Part shown: positions 35,263 through 47,803 of the stretch, one piece after another
Numbering within the stretch: position 1 is the stretch's first letter
Layout of the letters: every line of letters starts with the position of its first letter
Assembly: GCF_014698015.1 (NCBI RefSeq)
Contig: NZ_JACXBS010000005.1
Span: 186,001-250,000 of the forward strand
Reading direction: 5' to 3'
DNA: 64,000 nt
DNA from: Kocuria sp. cx-455
GTDB lineage: Bacteria; Actinomycetota; Actinomycetes; Actinomycetales; Micrococcaceae
Made by a program: the position numbers and the translations under genes
The notes under the pieces: generated by a model
Databases searched by the model: none
What the model was told of the DNA's origin: nothing
What the model saw: only the letters and a program-made list of their open reading frames with translations

Positions 35263-35554
35263 GTATCTGTCACGCCCGAAAGCGATCTAGCGCACCAGCG
35301 TCCCCTGGTTCGAAAGCACTGTCGCGTGCGTTCGTATTTTCCACGTTAACCCATGCTTGCCATCAGATGCCAATCTCTGCACTGTCGAATAGCTCACAAC
35401 GCCGTGAAGCAGCACACGAGAGGCGGATATATACGTGATCAACTACACACACCGAACGATCGGTCGCAATTGCCAGGAACTACCTAGGTGCAGGTAAGCT
35501 GTAGCCCAATCGGGTGCTGGCAGCTGGCCCAGTTATGCCCACCCGATTGTAAAG
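35263..35554. other. Non-coding, relatively AT-rich gap before tRNA-Val
   Basis: Between the RNA fragment and tRNA-Val no convincing gene is seen on either strand. The stretch is clearly less GC-rich than its surroundings (GGATATATACG, TCAACTACACACACC) and contains the inverted repeat CAATCGGGTG (35507) / CACCCGATTG (35540). It may be foreign DNA or a promoter region for the tRNA. Confidence 0.6.
35507..35549. repeat. Inverted repeat beside tRNA-Val
   Basis: CAATCGGGTG and CACCCGATTG are perfect 10-base arms separated by 23 bases, ending five bases before the tRNA. No T-run follows, so a protein-binding or recombination site is as likely as a terminator. Confidence 0.45.
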
Positions 35555-35630
35555 GGGCCTTTAGCTCAGCTGGTAGAGCGCTACGTTTACACCGTAGATG
35601 TCATCGGTTCGATCCCGGTAGGGCCCACCA
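35555..35630 (+). tRNA. tRNA-Val (TAC)
   Basis: Acceptor GGGCCTT pairs with AGGGCCC (one G-U), D-arm AGCTCAGCTGGTAGAGC, anticodon stem-loop CTACG-TTTACAC-CGTAG with anticodon TAC, T-arm ATCGG-TTCGATC-CCGGT, discriminator A and an encoded CCA. Confidence 0.96.
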
Positions 35631-35674
35631 CATGGTGGACATGGCCACCAGAGACCTGTCGGCACGGTCTCACC

Positions 35675-35708
35675 GCGGTCTCCCCTCGAGGGAGGCCGCT
35701 TTTTTCAC
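35675..35708 (+). terminator. Terminator after tRNA-Val
   Basis: GCGGTCTCCC pairs with GGGAGGCCGC around a CTCGA loop, followed by TTTTTT. Confidence 0.85.
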
Positions 35709-35763
35709 GGGAAGCTGGCCTCACAAGAGCTCCTCTCGTCGACCATGGGAGGGACGGACGGCC

Positions 35764-36441
35764 ATGGAAGGGTATCGCCTCGGAGAGCGAGCGCTGGCGT
35801 GGTATCTCTCCTCGATCACGGGGTTCATTGATGCTCTGGGGTTCCTCTATCTGGGCGGGTTCTTCCTGTCCTTCATGTCGGGCAACACCACCCGAATGAC
35901 CGCCGCGGTCGTAGGGGGCAACTGGGATGTTGCGTGGCGAGCCGCCGGGGTCATGGCCTTGTTCCTCACGGGTGTGATGATCGGCTCCCTCATCAGTCGT
36001 GTGGCCCATCGTCGCCTTCCGCCCACCCGACCCAGGGAAGCCGTCCTCCTGTTCGTGTGTTTCACCGTCTCCGTAGCCTCGGTCTGGGTGGCCCTGGGAC
36101 ATGGTCTGCTCGCCGTGCTCAGTTTGTCGTTCACCGTGGGCGCCATGAACAGCATTTTCGAACGGGACGGTGAGGTGTCCATTTCGCTCACGTACATGAC
36201 CGGCACCCTGGTCAAGATGTCCCAGCGGTTCGTGGGCGCGTTCTTCGGGGGCAGTCACCGCGCATGGTTGCGGTACTTCATCCTGTGGCTCTCGCTGGTC
36301 ATCGGGGCCCTCCTCGGAGGTCTGTGCTACGTCACCATCGGGATCAAGTCGGTATGGGTGGTGTCCGTCCTGGTGCTGCTGGGTACCGCGACGGCTTTGA
36401 TCAACAGGCAACGACGACGCCGCCTGGGCCTGCCCGTCTAG
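35764..36441 (+). CDS. YoaK/DUF1275 family membrane protein
   Basis: A 225-residue membrane protein with about six helices. The family hallmarks are SSITGFIDALGFLYLGGFFLS, FMSGNTTRM and, in the second half, SLTYMTGTLVKMSQ. DUF1275 proteins are common but uncharacterised. The frame is open further upstream through the tRNA, but ATG 35764 with GGAGGGA before it gives the conserved N-terminus. Confidence 0.88.
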   Translation: MEGYRLGERALAWYLSSITGFIDALGFLYLGGFFLSFMSGNTTRMTAAVVGGNWDVAWRAAGVMALFLTGVMIGSLISRVAHRRLPPTRPREAVLLFVCFTVSVASVWVALGHGLLAVLSLSFTVGAMNSIFERDGEVSISLTYMTGTLVKMSQRFVGAFFGGSHRAWLRYFILWLSLVIGALLGGLCYVTIGIKSVWVVSVLVLLGTATALINRQRRRRLGLPV

Positions 36442-36569
36442 CCATCCCCGGTACCTGCGGCCCCTTGCCGACCGCGGGCACCCGATTGTTCCCTGTGCTC
36501 ACGAGTGCACTAGCGTGAGCCGAGGCACCCTGTGGTAGCTACTTCCCTGCGGAAAGGCGTGAGATTCTC

Positions 36570-37235
36570 ATGCGGCTCATTCTCGTTCGACACGGCCAGA
36601 CCAGTTCCAATGTGGGTCACCATTTGGATACCGCGGTTCCCGGAGCCGACCTCACGGATCTCGGGCGGGAACAGGCCGCAGCGCTCGTGGACACCCTGGG
36701 GCGTGAATCCGTCCGGAAGATATTCGTGTCTGATCTCGTGAGGACTCAGCAAACCGCCGCTCCCCTGGCCCGACACTTCGGGCTGGAGCCAGCCGTGCGT
36801 GCGGGTCTCCGAGAGATCTCCGCGGGTGAGTTGGAAATGGCCAACGACGACGAATCGATTCAAACCTATGTCCGCACCGCCGTGGGGTGGTCCGCTGGTA
36901 ACTGGAACGTTCGAGTCCCGGGCTCGGAAGAAAATGGTCACGACGTGATTCGGCGCTTTGACGCGGTTGTCTCGGAAGCCTCCGACCACGCAGCGGCCGG
37001 TGAGGTCGCCATTCTTGTGTCGCACGGCGCCATCATTCGCGCCTGGACCGCGGCCCGGTGCGACAACGTGGACGTGGATTTCGTGGCGCACAATGCGCTT
37101 TCCAATACCGGTGCCGTGGTGATCGAGAGCGCCGGCGACCGCTGGGTGGTGACCCACTGGCAGGAGCAGGCCCTGGGCGGCGCACCGTTCGAGGACCCCG
37201 CAACCGACGGCGCGGCAGCGGATCCCGTTCGCTGA
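36570..37235 (+). CDS. Histidine phosphatase family protein
   Basis: A 221-residue phosphoglycerate-mutase-like phosphatase. The phosphorylated histidine is in LVRHGQTSSN near the N-terminus; Arg and Glu follow (SDLVRTQQTA, LREISAGELE), and the second catalytic His is in LVSHGAII. The substrate is unknown; these enzymes in actinobacteria hydrolyse various sugar or nucleotide phosphates. Start ATG 36570 with GGAAAGG upstream. Confidence 0.9.
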   Translation: MRLILVRHGQTSSNVGHHLDTAVPGADLTDLGREQAAALVDTLGRESVRKIFVSDLVRTQQTAAPLARHFGLEPAVRAGLREISAGELEMANDDESIQTYVRTAVGWSAGNWNVRVPGSEENGHDVIRRFDAVVSEASDHAAAGEVAILVSHGAIIRAWTAARCDNVDVDFVAHNALSNTGAVVIESAGDRWVVTHWQEQALGGAPFEDPATDGAAADPVR

Positions 37236-37258
37236 TGTCCCGGACCGGGGACGCCCGC

Positions 37259-37831
37259 CTACAAGTGTGTGTCGTCGATCCAGCGATTGAACTTCATGCG
37301 CAGCGCTCGATCCAGTCCAGCAAGGATGCCACCGATCTGCAGCGTGGTGTTCAACCAGGTGGGCAGTTGAAAGGTTGGCACAGAGATGTCAAAGATCCTG
37401 CCCAGGACATTCAAGATTTCCGGAACCTGTGTGAGCAGCGCCAACGTCAGGACGATCCACGAGCACAGGGAAATGATCCTGTCCGGCCCGGGGTAATCGG
37501 CTGCAAACCGCGCGCGCCGGTCCTCACCCGTGCCCGGGCTCGGACGAAACGACTCCGAGGTTCCAGCGCTGGCGTGGACGAGCCGGACGTACTGCATTCC
37601 GTAGAGCGACAACGCGGCTTCCACCGTGGCGTGGCTGTCCACGGGGAGTTTGGCCGGAGACGTGCCTGCGGCCAGGAAATCACCGTCCCGATACAGCCGA
37701 ATCCGCTCGGAGAAGTCGAAGAAGTCCACATCTGCTACCAGAAGTGCGCCCCGATACTCCAGCTCGAAGGTCGAACGCCAGAGCCAGTCCCACTTCTTGT
37801 ACGGCGGAAGATGTTCCGGGTCCTTGGCCAC
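37259..37831 (-). CDS. Uncharacterised membrane protein
   Basis: A 190-residue protein I do not recognise beyond a resemblance to unnamed actinobacterial proteins. The first 120 residues are soluble and rich in aromatic and acidic residues (WDWLWRSTFELEYRGALLVADVD in part), including HATVEAALSLYGMQYVRL. Two hydrophobic stretches follow (RIISLCSWIVLTLALLTQVPEIL and, weaker, WLNTTLQIGGILAGL), and it ends MKFNRWIDDTHL. The start is GTG 37831 with AAAGGGA upstream. It converges on the histidine phosphatase gene and lies downstream of nrdR on the same strand. Confidence 0.75.
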   Translation of the reverse strand: MAKDPEHLPPYKKWDWLWRSTFELEYRGALLVADVDFFDFSERIRLYRDGDFLAAGTSPAKLPVDSHATVEAALSLYGMQYVRLVHASAGTSESFRPSPGTGEDRRARFAADYPGPDRIISLCSWIVLTLALLTQVPEILNVLGRIFDISVPTFQLPTWLNTTLQIGGILAGLDRALRMKFNRWIDDTHL

Positions 37832-37891
37832 ACTGGTTCCCTTTCGCGCGGGTGACTTCTGCTGCCCAGAGTATGTGACGATGCACGCCGG

Positions 37892-38545
37892 CTACAGCAA
37901 CCGCGGCTGCGTGGCCGTTTCCTGCTGCTTCCTCGCCGCGCGTTTGCGCCGCGGCTTGGGCTCATTCTCCCCCGCCTCGTTCTCGGACGCCGCCGCCCCG
38001 GTGACCTGCGCGGGTTTCCGGACCGTGCGGCGTCGTGCGGCGGGAGCGGTGTTGCGCCGAGAAGTATCCGGGACCAGAGTCTGCTGACCGGCCAACTCCG
38101 CCTGCTGATCCCGCAGCACGTCAATGGCGCGTTCGAAGTCTTCGAGGCCTTCGAACGCCTGATACACGGACGCGAACCGGAGGTAGGCCACAACATCCAG
38201 TCGCCGCAGCGGGGTGAGAATCGCAAGGCCCACATCGTGCGCGTCGATCTCGGCGGAGCCCGAGGCGCGCACCGACTCTTCGACCTCTTGGGCGAGCATC
38301 GCCAGGTCGTCCTCGCTCACGGGACGGCCCTGGCACGCCTTGCGCACGCCGTTGACAATGTTTTGGCGGTTGAACGGCTCGGTGACACCCGAGCGCTTGA
38401 TCACCGAGATCGACGTGGTTTCCAGCGTGGAGAAGCGGCGCCCGCACTCCGTGCATTGGCGGCGTCGGCGGATCGCCGTGCCGTCGTCGGTGGTGCGGGA
38501 ATCCACCACCTTGGAGTCATTGTGTCGACAGAACGGGCAGTGCAC
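37892..38545 (-). CDS. nrdR: Transcriptional repressor NrdR
   Basis: Represses ribonucleotide reductase genes in response to (d)ATP. The zinc ribbon is [15 protein letters not shown] and [12 protein letters not shown], followed by an ATP-cone (about 49-139, [19 protein letters not shown]). Family members are about 150-180 residues; this one (217) has a basic Ala/Arg/Lys-rich tail from about residue 160. No NrdR box or nrd gene is in the window. The GTG start at 38545 lies four bases after the hisD stop, so the two are probably co-transcribed. Confidence 0.94.
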   Translation of the reverse strand: MHCPFCRHNDSKVVDSRTTDDGTAIRRRRQCTECGRRFSTLETTSISVIKRSGVTEPFNRQNIVNGVRKACQGRPVSEDDLAMLAQEVEESVRASGSAEIDAHDVGLAILTPLRRLDVVAYLRFASVYQAFEGLEDFERAIDVLRDQQAELAGQQTLVPDTSRRNTAPAARRRTVRKPAQVTGAAASENEAGENEPKPRRKRAARKQQETATQPRLL

Positions 38546-38548
38546 GGA

Positions 38549-39928
38549 TCAGCCCTTCCGGCCGGATGTTTCGGAGCGGATGGTCACGGCGCGCCCGTGC
38601 GCCGGCAGGTCCTCGCTCGTGGCCAACGCCACGATGTCGTCCTCGAGCTCCGCCAACGCGTCCTGGTTGTACTCGATGACCTGCACGGCTTTCATGAACG
38701 ACGCCGCCTGCAGACCCGAATTGAAAACCGCGGTGCCGCCCGTGGGCAGCACGTGATTGGAGCCGGCCGCGTAATCGCCCAGCGGCACGGGACTGTAGGG
38801 GCCAATGAAGATCGCCCCGGCGTTGCGCACACGAGCGGCCACCTCACGGGCGCTCTCCGTGTGGATCTCGAGGTGCTCCGCGGCGTACGCGTCGGCCACC
38901 TCGATGCAGTGGTCCAGGTTGTCCGTCAGCACCACACCGGACTGGGGCCCGCGCAGGGCCATCCCAATGCGTTCGTGGTGCTTGGCGTCCGCCACCTGAG
39001 TGGCGAGCTCGGTCTCGACCGCACGGGCCAACGAGGCCGAATCGGTGATCAACACCGAACCCGCATCCGGATCGTGTTCGGCCTGGGAAATCAGGTCGGC
39101 CGCGACGAAACGCGGGTCCGCGGTGGCGTCGGCAATGATGGCGATCTCGGTGGTGCCGGCCTCGGCATCCACACCCACCATGGAGCGCAACTGACGTTTG
39201 GCCATCGCCACGAAGATGTTGCCGGGACCGGTCACGGTATTCACCGGCTCCAGGACGTCCTGACCGTCGGTCAGCCCGTACGCCAACGCCGCCAACGATT
39301 GCGCGCCGCCAATGGCCCAGACCTCGTCCACCTCGAGCAAACCGGCAGCGGCCAGGATCACGGGATGGGGAAGCCCACCGAAGTCCTTTTGCGGCGGGGT
39401 GCACAACACCACGGACTCCACGCCCGCCGCCTGAGCGGGCACGACGTTCATGATCACCGACGATGGGTACACGGCCAGCCCGCCAGGAATATACAGGCCC
39501 GCGCGCTTGACCGGGGTCCAGCGGTGATTCAGCACGGCGCCCGGGGCGATCTCCACCTCGACGTCCGCCGGGCGCTGGGCCTTGGCAAATCGCCGAGTGC
39601 GCTCGATGGCCGTTTCCAGACCCTTGCGCACCGCAGGGTCCAGCTCGTCCACGGCCTTGCGGATCTCTGCCGGGTCCACCTTGATCCGGCCCTGCGCCAC
39701 GCGGTCGAACTTCTGGGCGTACTCGCGAACGGCCGCCGCGCCGTTGGACCGAACGTTCTCAATGATTGACCGCACACTGGCTTCCGCCTCGGCCACGGAC
39801 GACGCCGTCTGCCTCGGTACCGCATGACGCAGCTCGTTCCAGCTCAGGTGCTGTCCGCGCAGGTCGATGACCCGCAGGAAGCCGGAGGGAGTGGTTGCGC
39901 TTGCCGAATCGAAGGTTTGTTCAGTCAC
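38549..39928 (-). CDS. hisD: Histidinol dehydrogenase
   Basis: Last step of histidine biosynthesis, oxidising histidinol to histidine with two NAD+. Family stretches are GGLAVYPSSVIMNVVPA, the WAIGGAQSLAALAYG block, GPGNIFVAMAKR, and AAEHLEIH with the catalytic Glu-His; GSNHVLPTGGTA binds zinc. 459 residues, start GTG 39928. No other his gene is in the window; hisD sits alone between dnaE and nrdR, an arrangement seen in related actinobacteria. Confidence 0.96.
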   Translation of the reverse strand: MTEQTFDSASATTPSGFLRVIDLRGQHLSWNELRHAVPRQTASSVAEAEASVRSIIENVRSNGAAAVREYAQKFDRVAQGRIKVDPAEIRKAVDELDPAVRKGLETAIERTRRFAKAQRPADVEVEIAPGAVLNHRWTPVKRAGLYIPGGLAVYPSSVIMNVVPAQAAGVESVVLCTPPQKDFGGLPHPVILAAAGLLEVDEVWAIGGAQSLAALAYGLTDGQDVLEPVNTVTGPGNIFVAMAKRQLRSMVGVDAEAGTTEIAIIADATADPRFVAADLISQAEHDPDAGSVLITDSASLARAVETELATQVADAKHHERIGMALRGPQSGVVLTDNLDHCIEVADAYAAEHLEIHTESAREVAARVRNAGAIFIGPYSPVPLGDYAAGSNHVLPTGGTAVFNSGLQAASFMKAVQVIEYNQDALAELEDDIVALATSEDLPAHGRAVTIRSETSGRKG

Positions 39929-40005
39929 CCTGCCATTCTACTAGCGCACCGTGGATGGCCCGGCACCCAGGAACCCGGACGGTCGGTCGCGATCAGCAAA
40001 CCCGA

Positions 40006-43560
<3,555 letters not shown>

Positions 43561-43700
43561 CGAACCAGTCTAGGACGGGACTGCGACAACCTCACGTTCC
43601 GGCGAGCGCGAGCTACGCCTCATCCGGGCCCACCCACCGACCACATCCGCCACGTGCCCCACGCCGCTCGTTCCCGAGGTTGCCGACGCTTGGGGCACGT

Positions 43701-44678
43701 TCACAGTTGCGGGCCGCCTTCTCGCAAGGTTTCCACCGCGAAGGCGAGATCCGCCGGGTAGGCGCTTTCGTACTCGACGTACTTGCTCGTCTCGGGGTGG
43801 GCGAAGCCGAGCTTCTTGGCGTGCAACCACTGCCGGGTCAGGCCGAGGCCCGCGGACAATGCCGGGTCCGCCCCGTAGGTCAGGTCCCCGGCGCACGCGT
43901 GCTTGAGCGCCGAGAAATGTACCCGAATCTGGTGGGTGCGCCCGGTTTCCAGGTGCACCTCCACGAGGGAGGCCCGACCGAAGGCCTCCAGCACCTCGTA
44001 GTGGGTGATTGAATCACGGCCGTCCTCGAGCACGGCGAAGCGCCACTCGTGTCCGGGGTGACGACCAATGGGCGCGTCGATCGTGCCCTTGAGCGGATCC
44101 GGAATCCCCTGCACCACCGTGTGGTACACCTTGGTGACCGTGCGCTCCTTGAAGGCGCGTTTGAGCACCGTATAAGCATGCTCGTTGCGGGCCACCACCA
44201 TGAGTCCCGATGTGCCCACGTCCAGGCGGTGCACGATGCCCTGCCGCTCGGGGGCACCCGAGGTCGAAATGGACACACCGGCCCCGGCCAGCGCCCCGAC
44301 CACGGTGGGTCCCTTCCACCCGGGCGACGGGTGGGCCGCGACTCCCGCCGGCTTGTCGACCACCACGTACCCCGGAGTCACGTGCACCAATTGCAGGTCG
44401 GCCACGTGCTGCGGGGCGATCCGAGTCGGATCCTCCGGCACGGGGACTTCCACCGCGTACGTCTCGGACGTCTCCACCCGGTGGGACTTGGCAACGGGCC
44501 TGCCCTTGAACAGCACGCGGTCCTCGGCGCACAACTGGGCCGCCGCGGAACGGGACAAACCGGTCCAGGCGGCCACAGCGGCGTCGGCGCGCGCGCCGTC
44601 GAGTTCGTCGGACACGGTGAAGCGCTCCGGAACGTACTCGGGGTCCGAGCCGGTGGGGCGGGTGCGGGAGTCAGTCAT
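43701..44678 (-). CDS. RluA-family pseudouridine synthase (RluD-like)
   Basis: A 325-residue enzyme that converts uridine to pseudouridine, by family in 23S rRNA. An S4 RNA-binding domain occupies about 15-75 (DGARADAAVAAWTGLSRSAAAQ in part), and the catalytic aspartate is in HRLDVGTSGLMV; VDKPAGVAAHPS precedes it. It overlaps lspA by eight bases, a very conserved pairing across bacteria. Start ATG 44678. Confidence 0.93.
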   Translation of the reverse strand: MTDSRTRPTGSDPEYVPERFTVSDELDGARADAAVAAWTGLSRSAAAQLCAEDRVLFKGRPVAKSHRVETSETYAVEVPVPEDPTRIAPQHVADLQLVHVTPGYVVVDKPAGVAAHPSPGWKGPTVVGALAGAGVSISTSGAPERQGIVHRLDVGTSGLMVVARNEHAYTVLKRAFKERTVTKVYHTVVQGIPDPLKGTIDAPIGRHPGHEWRFAVLEDGRDSITHYEVLEAFGRASLVEVHLETGRTHQIRVHFSALKHACAGDLTYGADPALSAGLGLTRQWLHAKKLGFAHPETSKYVEYESAYPADLAFAVETLREGGPQL

Positions 44679-45273
44679 GGTCGGGAGCCGGCCTTCCGGT
44701 CTGCGATTCGCTGGAGTCCTGGTCAGCGGTGCCTGCCGGGCGGGGATTGGCGGGTCGTGTCATGTCTCGGTCACCGAGGATCAGGACCATGATCACGGCA
44801 ATTCCGACCACGACCCCGCAGTCCGCCAGGTTGAAAATCGCGAAGTTCGGTACCGCGATGAAATCGACCACGTGGCCCTGCCCCAAGCCGGGCTCACGCA
44901 GCAGTCGGTCCGTGAGGTTACCGCAGGCGCCGCCGAGCACCAGTCCCAACCCCACGGCCCAGACCGGATGCCGGACCTTGCGCAGCGTGGCGGCAATGAA
45001 CACGACCACGGCGGCCATGACGACCGTGAAGACCCAGGTGAAGTCCGAGCCCAGGGAGAACGCGGCGCCGCTGTTGCGGATGTGCTGCCACCACAACAGC
45101 CCCGGGATCACGGGAAACTGTTGGCCCACGGGTAGTTCCGCGACGACCCACAGTTTGGTGAGTTGATCAGCGGCGTAAATGAGCGCGGCAACCACCAGGG
45201 ACAGAATGAGGCAGCGGCGGCCCCGCCCCGAAGGAGTGGGAGCCGCCGCTGCCTCGCGAGCTTGATGCGACAC
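44671..45273 (-). CDS. lspA: Lipoprotein signal peptidase
   Basis: Cleaves signal peptides of prolipoproteins in the membrane. Four helices; the catalytic aspartates lie in GNLTDRLL and FNLADCGV. The NSGAAFSLGSDF motif is typical. The cytosolic ends are both extended (basic N-terminus of about 20 residues and a polar C-terminal tail of about 35), giving 200 residues. It is followed by overlapping rluD-like gene and preceded by divIVA. Confidence 0.94.
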   Translation of the reverse strand: MSHQAREAAAAPTPSGRGRRCLILSLVVAALIYAADQLTKLWVVAELPVGQQFPVIPGLLWWQHIRNSGAAFSLGSDFTWVFTVVMAAVVVFIAATLRKVRHPVWAVGLGLVLGGACGNLTDRLLREPGLGQGHVVDFIAVPNFAIFNLADCGVVVGIAVIMVLILGDRDMTRPANPRPAGTADQDSSESQTGRPAPDHD

Positions 45274-45279
45274 CGAGTG

Positions 45280-45966
45280 TTACTTGGCTGCGGTGCGGTT
45301 CGATGCGTTACCGGCCGGCGCGTTACTGGGCGCCAGGGAGCCGGTTGAATCGATGTCACGCAGCTGTCCGTTGATGAAGTCCTTGAGGTTGCTGCGGTAA
45401 TCGCGCTCGAAGGTGCGCAGGTCGTTGACGGACGCTTCCAGGCGGGACTTTTCCTTCTCCAAGGAGGAAAGGGTCTCTTCCTTGGTGCGTTTGCCGTCCG
45501 ACACGAGCTTGTCGGCCTGGGTGCGGCCCTCGGAGATCAGGCGTTCGCGCTCGGAACGGCCCTGTGCCACGTACTCATCGTGGAGTTTCTGGGCCATGGC
45601 GAGCACACCCGCCGCGGACTCGGCCGACTCGGTGCCGGGCTGGGTCGCCTCCGCGACGGCCGGCTCGGTCGGAGCTGCGGCCGGGACCGGGGCGGCCGTT
45701 TCACTGACCTCCGTGGTCTCGGACACGTCCACCGGCTTCTCCGGCGCGACCGGCGCCGATGCCGCAGAATCGTCCCGCGGCTCGGCGGCCACCTGGCCAC
45801 CGCCGATCTCGACCTGCTTGCGCAGGTCTTCGTTCTCCTCGTTCAAACGGCGCAATTCCGCCACGATCTCGTCCAGGAAATCATCGACCTCGTCCTGGTC
45901 GTATCCCTCACGGAACTTGGTGGGCTGGAACCGCTTATTGATGACGTCTTCTGGTGTCAAAGTCAT
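45280..45966 (-). CDS. divIVA: DivIVA/Wag31 polar scaffold protein
   Basis: A cytoskeletal coiled-coil protein that marks curved membrane at poles and septa and directs wall growth in actinobacteria. The N-terminal lipid-binding domain reads MTLTPEDVINKRFQPTKFRE with YDQDEVDDFLDEIV; a coiled coil follows. An Ala/Pro/Glu-rich linker (about 65-120) leads to a second coiled coil (about 122-200). 228 residues; shorter than mycobacterial Wag31. Confidence 0.95.
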   Translation of the reverse strand: MTLTPEDVINKRFQPTKFREGYDQDEVDDFLDEIVAELRRLNEENEDLRKQVEIGGGQVAAEPRDDSAASAPVAPEKPVDVSETTEVSETAAPVPAAAPTEPAVAEATQPGTESAESAAGVLAMAQKLHDEYVAQGRSERERLISEGRTQADKLVSDGKRTKEETLSSLEKEKSRLEASVNDLRTFERDYRSNLKDFINGQLRDIDSTGSLAPSNAPAGNASNRTAAK

Positions 45967-46087
45967 GTGAGTGTTTTACTCCTACTTCTGATCAAGCCGC
46001 GAATGCCAGGCCTCGGTCGAGATATTTTATGTCAAAGATACAGCCACGGCGTCAGTGGCGCGCGGTGGGCGGGGGTGTCACGGACGC

Positions 46088-46384
46088 TTATGCCCGCAGC
46101 AACATTCCCCACAGGATCGACTGGATGATGCTGATCGCGAAGACCAGGATCAGGAAACCCAGGTCCAGGGCCACGCCGCCGAGCCGCAACGGCGGGACCA
46201 CCCGTCGCAGGAGATTCATGGGGGGATCCGTCACGGAGTAGATGGCCGACGCCGCTACCAGCACGATTCCCTGTGGTCGCCAGCTCCGCGCGAACATCTG
46301 CACCCAGTCCAGCACCAGCCGGCCCAGCAGCGCCACATAGACGAGATGGACCAACAAGTACAGAACGGACAGGATCAGGCTCAT
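46088..46384 (-). CDS. YggT family membrane protein
   Basis: A 98-residue protein with two main hydrophobic segments ([20 protein letters not shown] and [19 protein letters not shown]) separated by [22 protein letters not shown], the YggT hallmark. It sits between sepF and divIVA in most actinobacteria; in some it affects division or osmotic response. Its start overlaps the sepF stop (ATGA). Confidence 0.92.
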   Translation of the reverse strand: MSLILSVLYLLVHLVYVALLGRLVLDWVQMFARSWRPQGIVLVAASAIYSVTDPPMNLLRRVVPPLRLGGVALDLGFLILVFAISIIQSILWGMLLRA

Positions 46385-46911
46385 GATGAGCCCTCGGCCT
46401 GACCGTAGGAATTGGTCTCTTCATCGATGTCACTGGTGTGGCCCTGATCGCGGACCTCCACGTAGGACGGCGTGAGCAAGAACACCTTGGCGGTGACGCG
46501 TTCGATGGAACCGTGGAGCGCGAACACCAGCCCGGCCGCGAAATCCACGAGACGCTTGGCCTCTGCCTCTCCCATGTCCGACACGTTCATGATCACGGGG
46601 GTACCGTCACGGAACGCTTCACCAATCGACTTGGCGTCATTGTAGGAGCGGGGGTGCACGGTGGTAATGGTGCGCAATTCGCTGTCGTCCTCTCGGGAAC
46701 TGGGGGCCCTTCGAATGGGTGTCACGGGAGCTCGGTATTCCGCGGAACGCCGCGCCGCGGCGCCGTTCGCTGTCTCACCGGCCGCAGCGGTGGAACCGCT
46801 TGCCGGCGCCTGTGTGACTTCCCGGGGACGTCCGGTCGCGTCGGAGGTGTAGTCGTCGTCGGTCTCGGCAAGGCCGAGGTAGATCATGGTACGACGCAGC
46901 GCTCCGGCCAT
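46381..46911 (-). CDS. sepF: Cell division protein SepF
   Basis: Membrane anchor for FtsZ, essential in actinobacteria which lack FtsA. The amphipathic N-terminal helix is [15 protein letters not shown]; a disordered Ala/Thr-rich linker spans about 25-75; the SepF core (about 80-165) has [24 protein letters not shown] and [10 protein letters not shown]. 176 residues. Confidence 0.95.
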   Translation of the reverse strand: MAGALRRTMIYLGLAETDDDYTSDATGRPREVTQAPASGSTAAAGETANGAAARRSAEYRAPVTPIRRAPSSREDDSELRTITTVHPRSYNDAKSIGEAFRDGTPVIMNVSDMGEAEAKRLVDFAAGLVFALHGSIERVTAKVFLLTPSYVEVRDQGHTSDIDEETNSYGQAEGSS

Positions 46912-46975
46912 AGTCTCTCCTCAATCACTGGACGGGTGCGTGCAACACTCACCCGCAAATTTATCTCTCTTTACG

Positions 46976-47803
46976 CTACCGCACCGTTGGGCGCGGCCCG
47001 AGGACATCCGATCCGATGCGCACGTGAGTGGCTCCGGCCGCCACGGCCGCCTCAAGGTCCCCGCTCATGCCCGCAGAGATGGCGCCGGCCCCGGGGTACT
47101 GTCCCTGTAAATGCTGTGAAATGCTCCAGAGCCGCTCGAACGCATCTCGCGGTTCGCCATCCTGTGGGGCCACGGCCATCACACCGGCCAGTTCGAGCCC
47201 GTCGGTCTGGTGGATCTGCCGAGCCAGTTCGGCCACCTGTGACGGGTGCGCTCCCCCGCGCTGCGTGCCCGCCTCGGCTGACAGGTCCAGGTTGACCTGG
47301 ATACAGCATTTGAGATCGGCCGTGGCGCAGGGCCCGGCGGTGACATCACCGTCGGCTACCGCAGCACGATGATTGGCCACGGCCTTGCCCAGGGCTCCGA
47401 CCAGCGACTCACGGTCCACGGAATGCACCCAGGACGCGTAGCGCACTACTCGCTTTGCTTTGTTGGACTGCAACTGCCCGATGAAATGCCACACGGGTTC
47501 GCTCGTGCCGGGCTGCCGCCCGGCCAAGGACTCGGCGACCTCCCGCGCCTTGGGCAGCGCCTCCTGGTCCTTGTTCTCGCCGACGGCGCGCACCCCCAGG
47601 TCGCGCAGGCGCACCACGTCCTGGGCGGGGAAGAACTTGGTCACGACAATCAGTGACGGCAACTCACCGCCGTGTGCGCGATCCTCGGAACGCTGCTCGG
47701 ATGCGGCAAGGATTCGTTGCCGTACGGAAGACAGCCGCTGTGCCAGTTCGGCGGTGCGGGCCACGTTGTCCTGACCCGGCTGCTGATCGTCGGCGGAGGT
47801 CAT
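46976..47803 (-). CDS. yggS: YggS family PLP homeostasis protein
   Basis: A 275-residue pyridoxal phosphate-binding protein without known catalysis. The PLP lysine is in IVVTKFFPAQDV; WHFIGQLQSNKAKRV and AGMSGDLEAAVAAGATHVRIGS are the signatures. ATG 47803 has AAAGGA seven bases before it and overlaps the pgeF stop. An insertion of about 15 residues (ADGDVTAGPCATADLKC) is longer than usual. Confidence 0.94.
   Translation of the reverse strand: MTSADDQQPGQDNVARTAELAQRLSSVRQRILAASEQRSEDRAHGGELPSLIVVTKFFPAQDVVRLRDLGVRAVGENKDQEALPKAREVAESLAGRQPGTSEPVWHFIGQLQSNKAKRVVRYASWVHSVDRESLVGALGKAVANHRAAVADGDVTAGPCATADLKCCIQVNLDLSAEAGTQRGGAHPSQVAELARQIHQTDGLELAGVMAVAPQDGEPRDAFERLWSISQHLQGQYPGAGAISAGMSGDLEAAVAAGATHVRIGSDVLGPRPTVR

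Noticed and set aside
35280-35310. A complete tRNA ending at 35235 (5' candidate GGGGACG)
   Set aside because: Six of seven acceptor pairs form, but no acceptable D-arm or 7-base anticodon loop with a 5-bp stem could be drawn.
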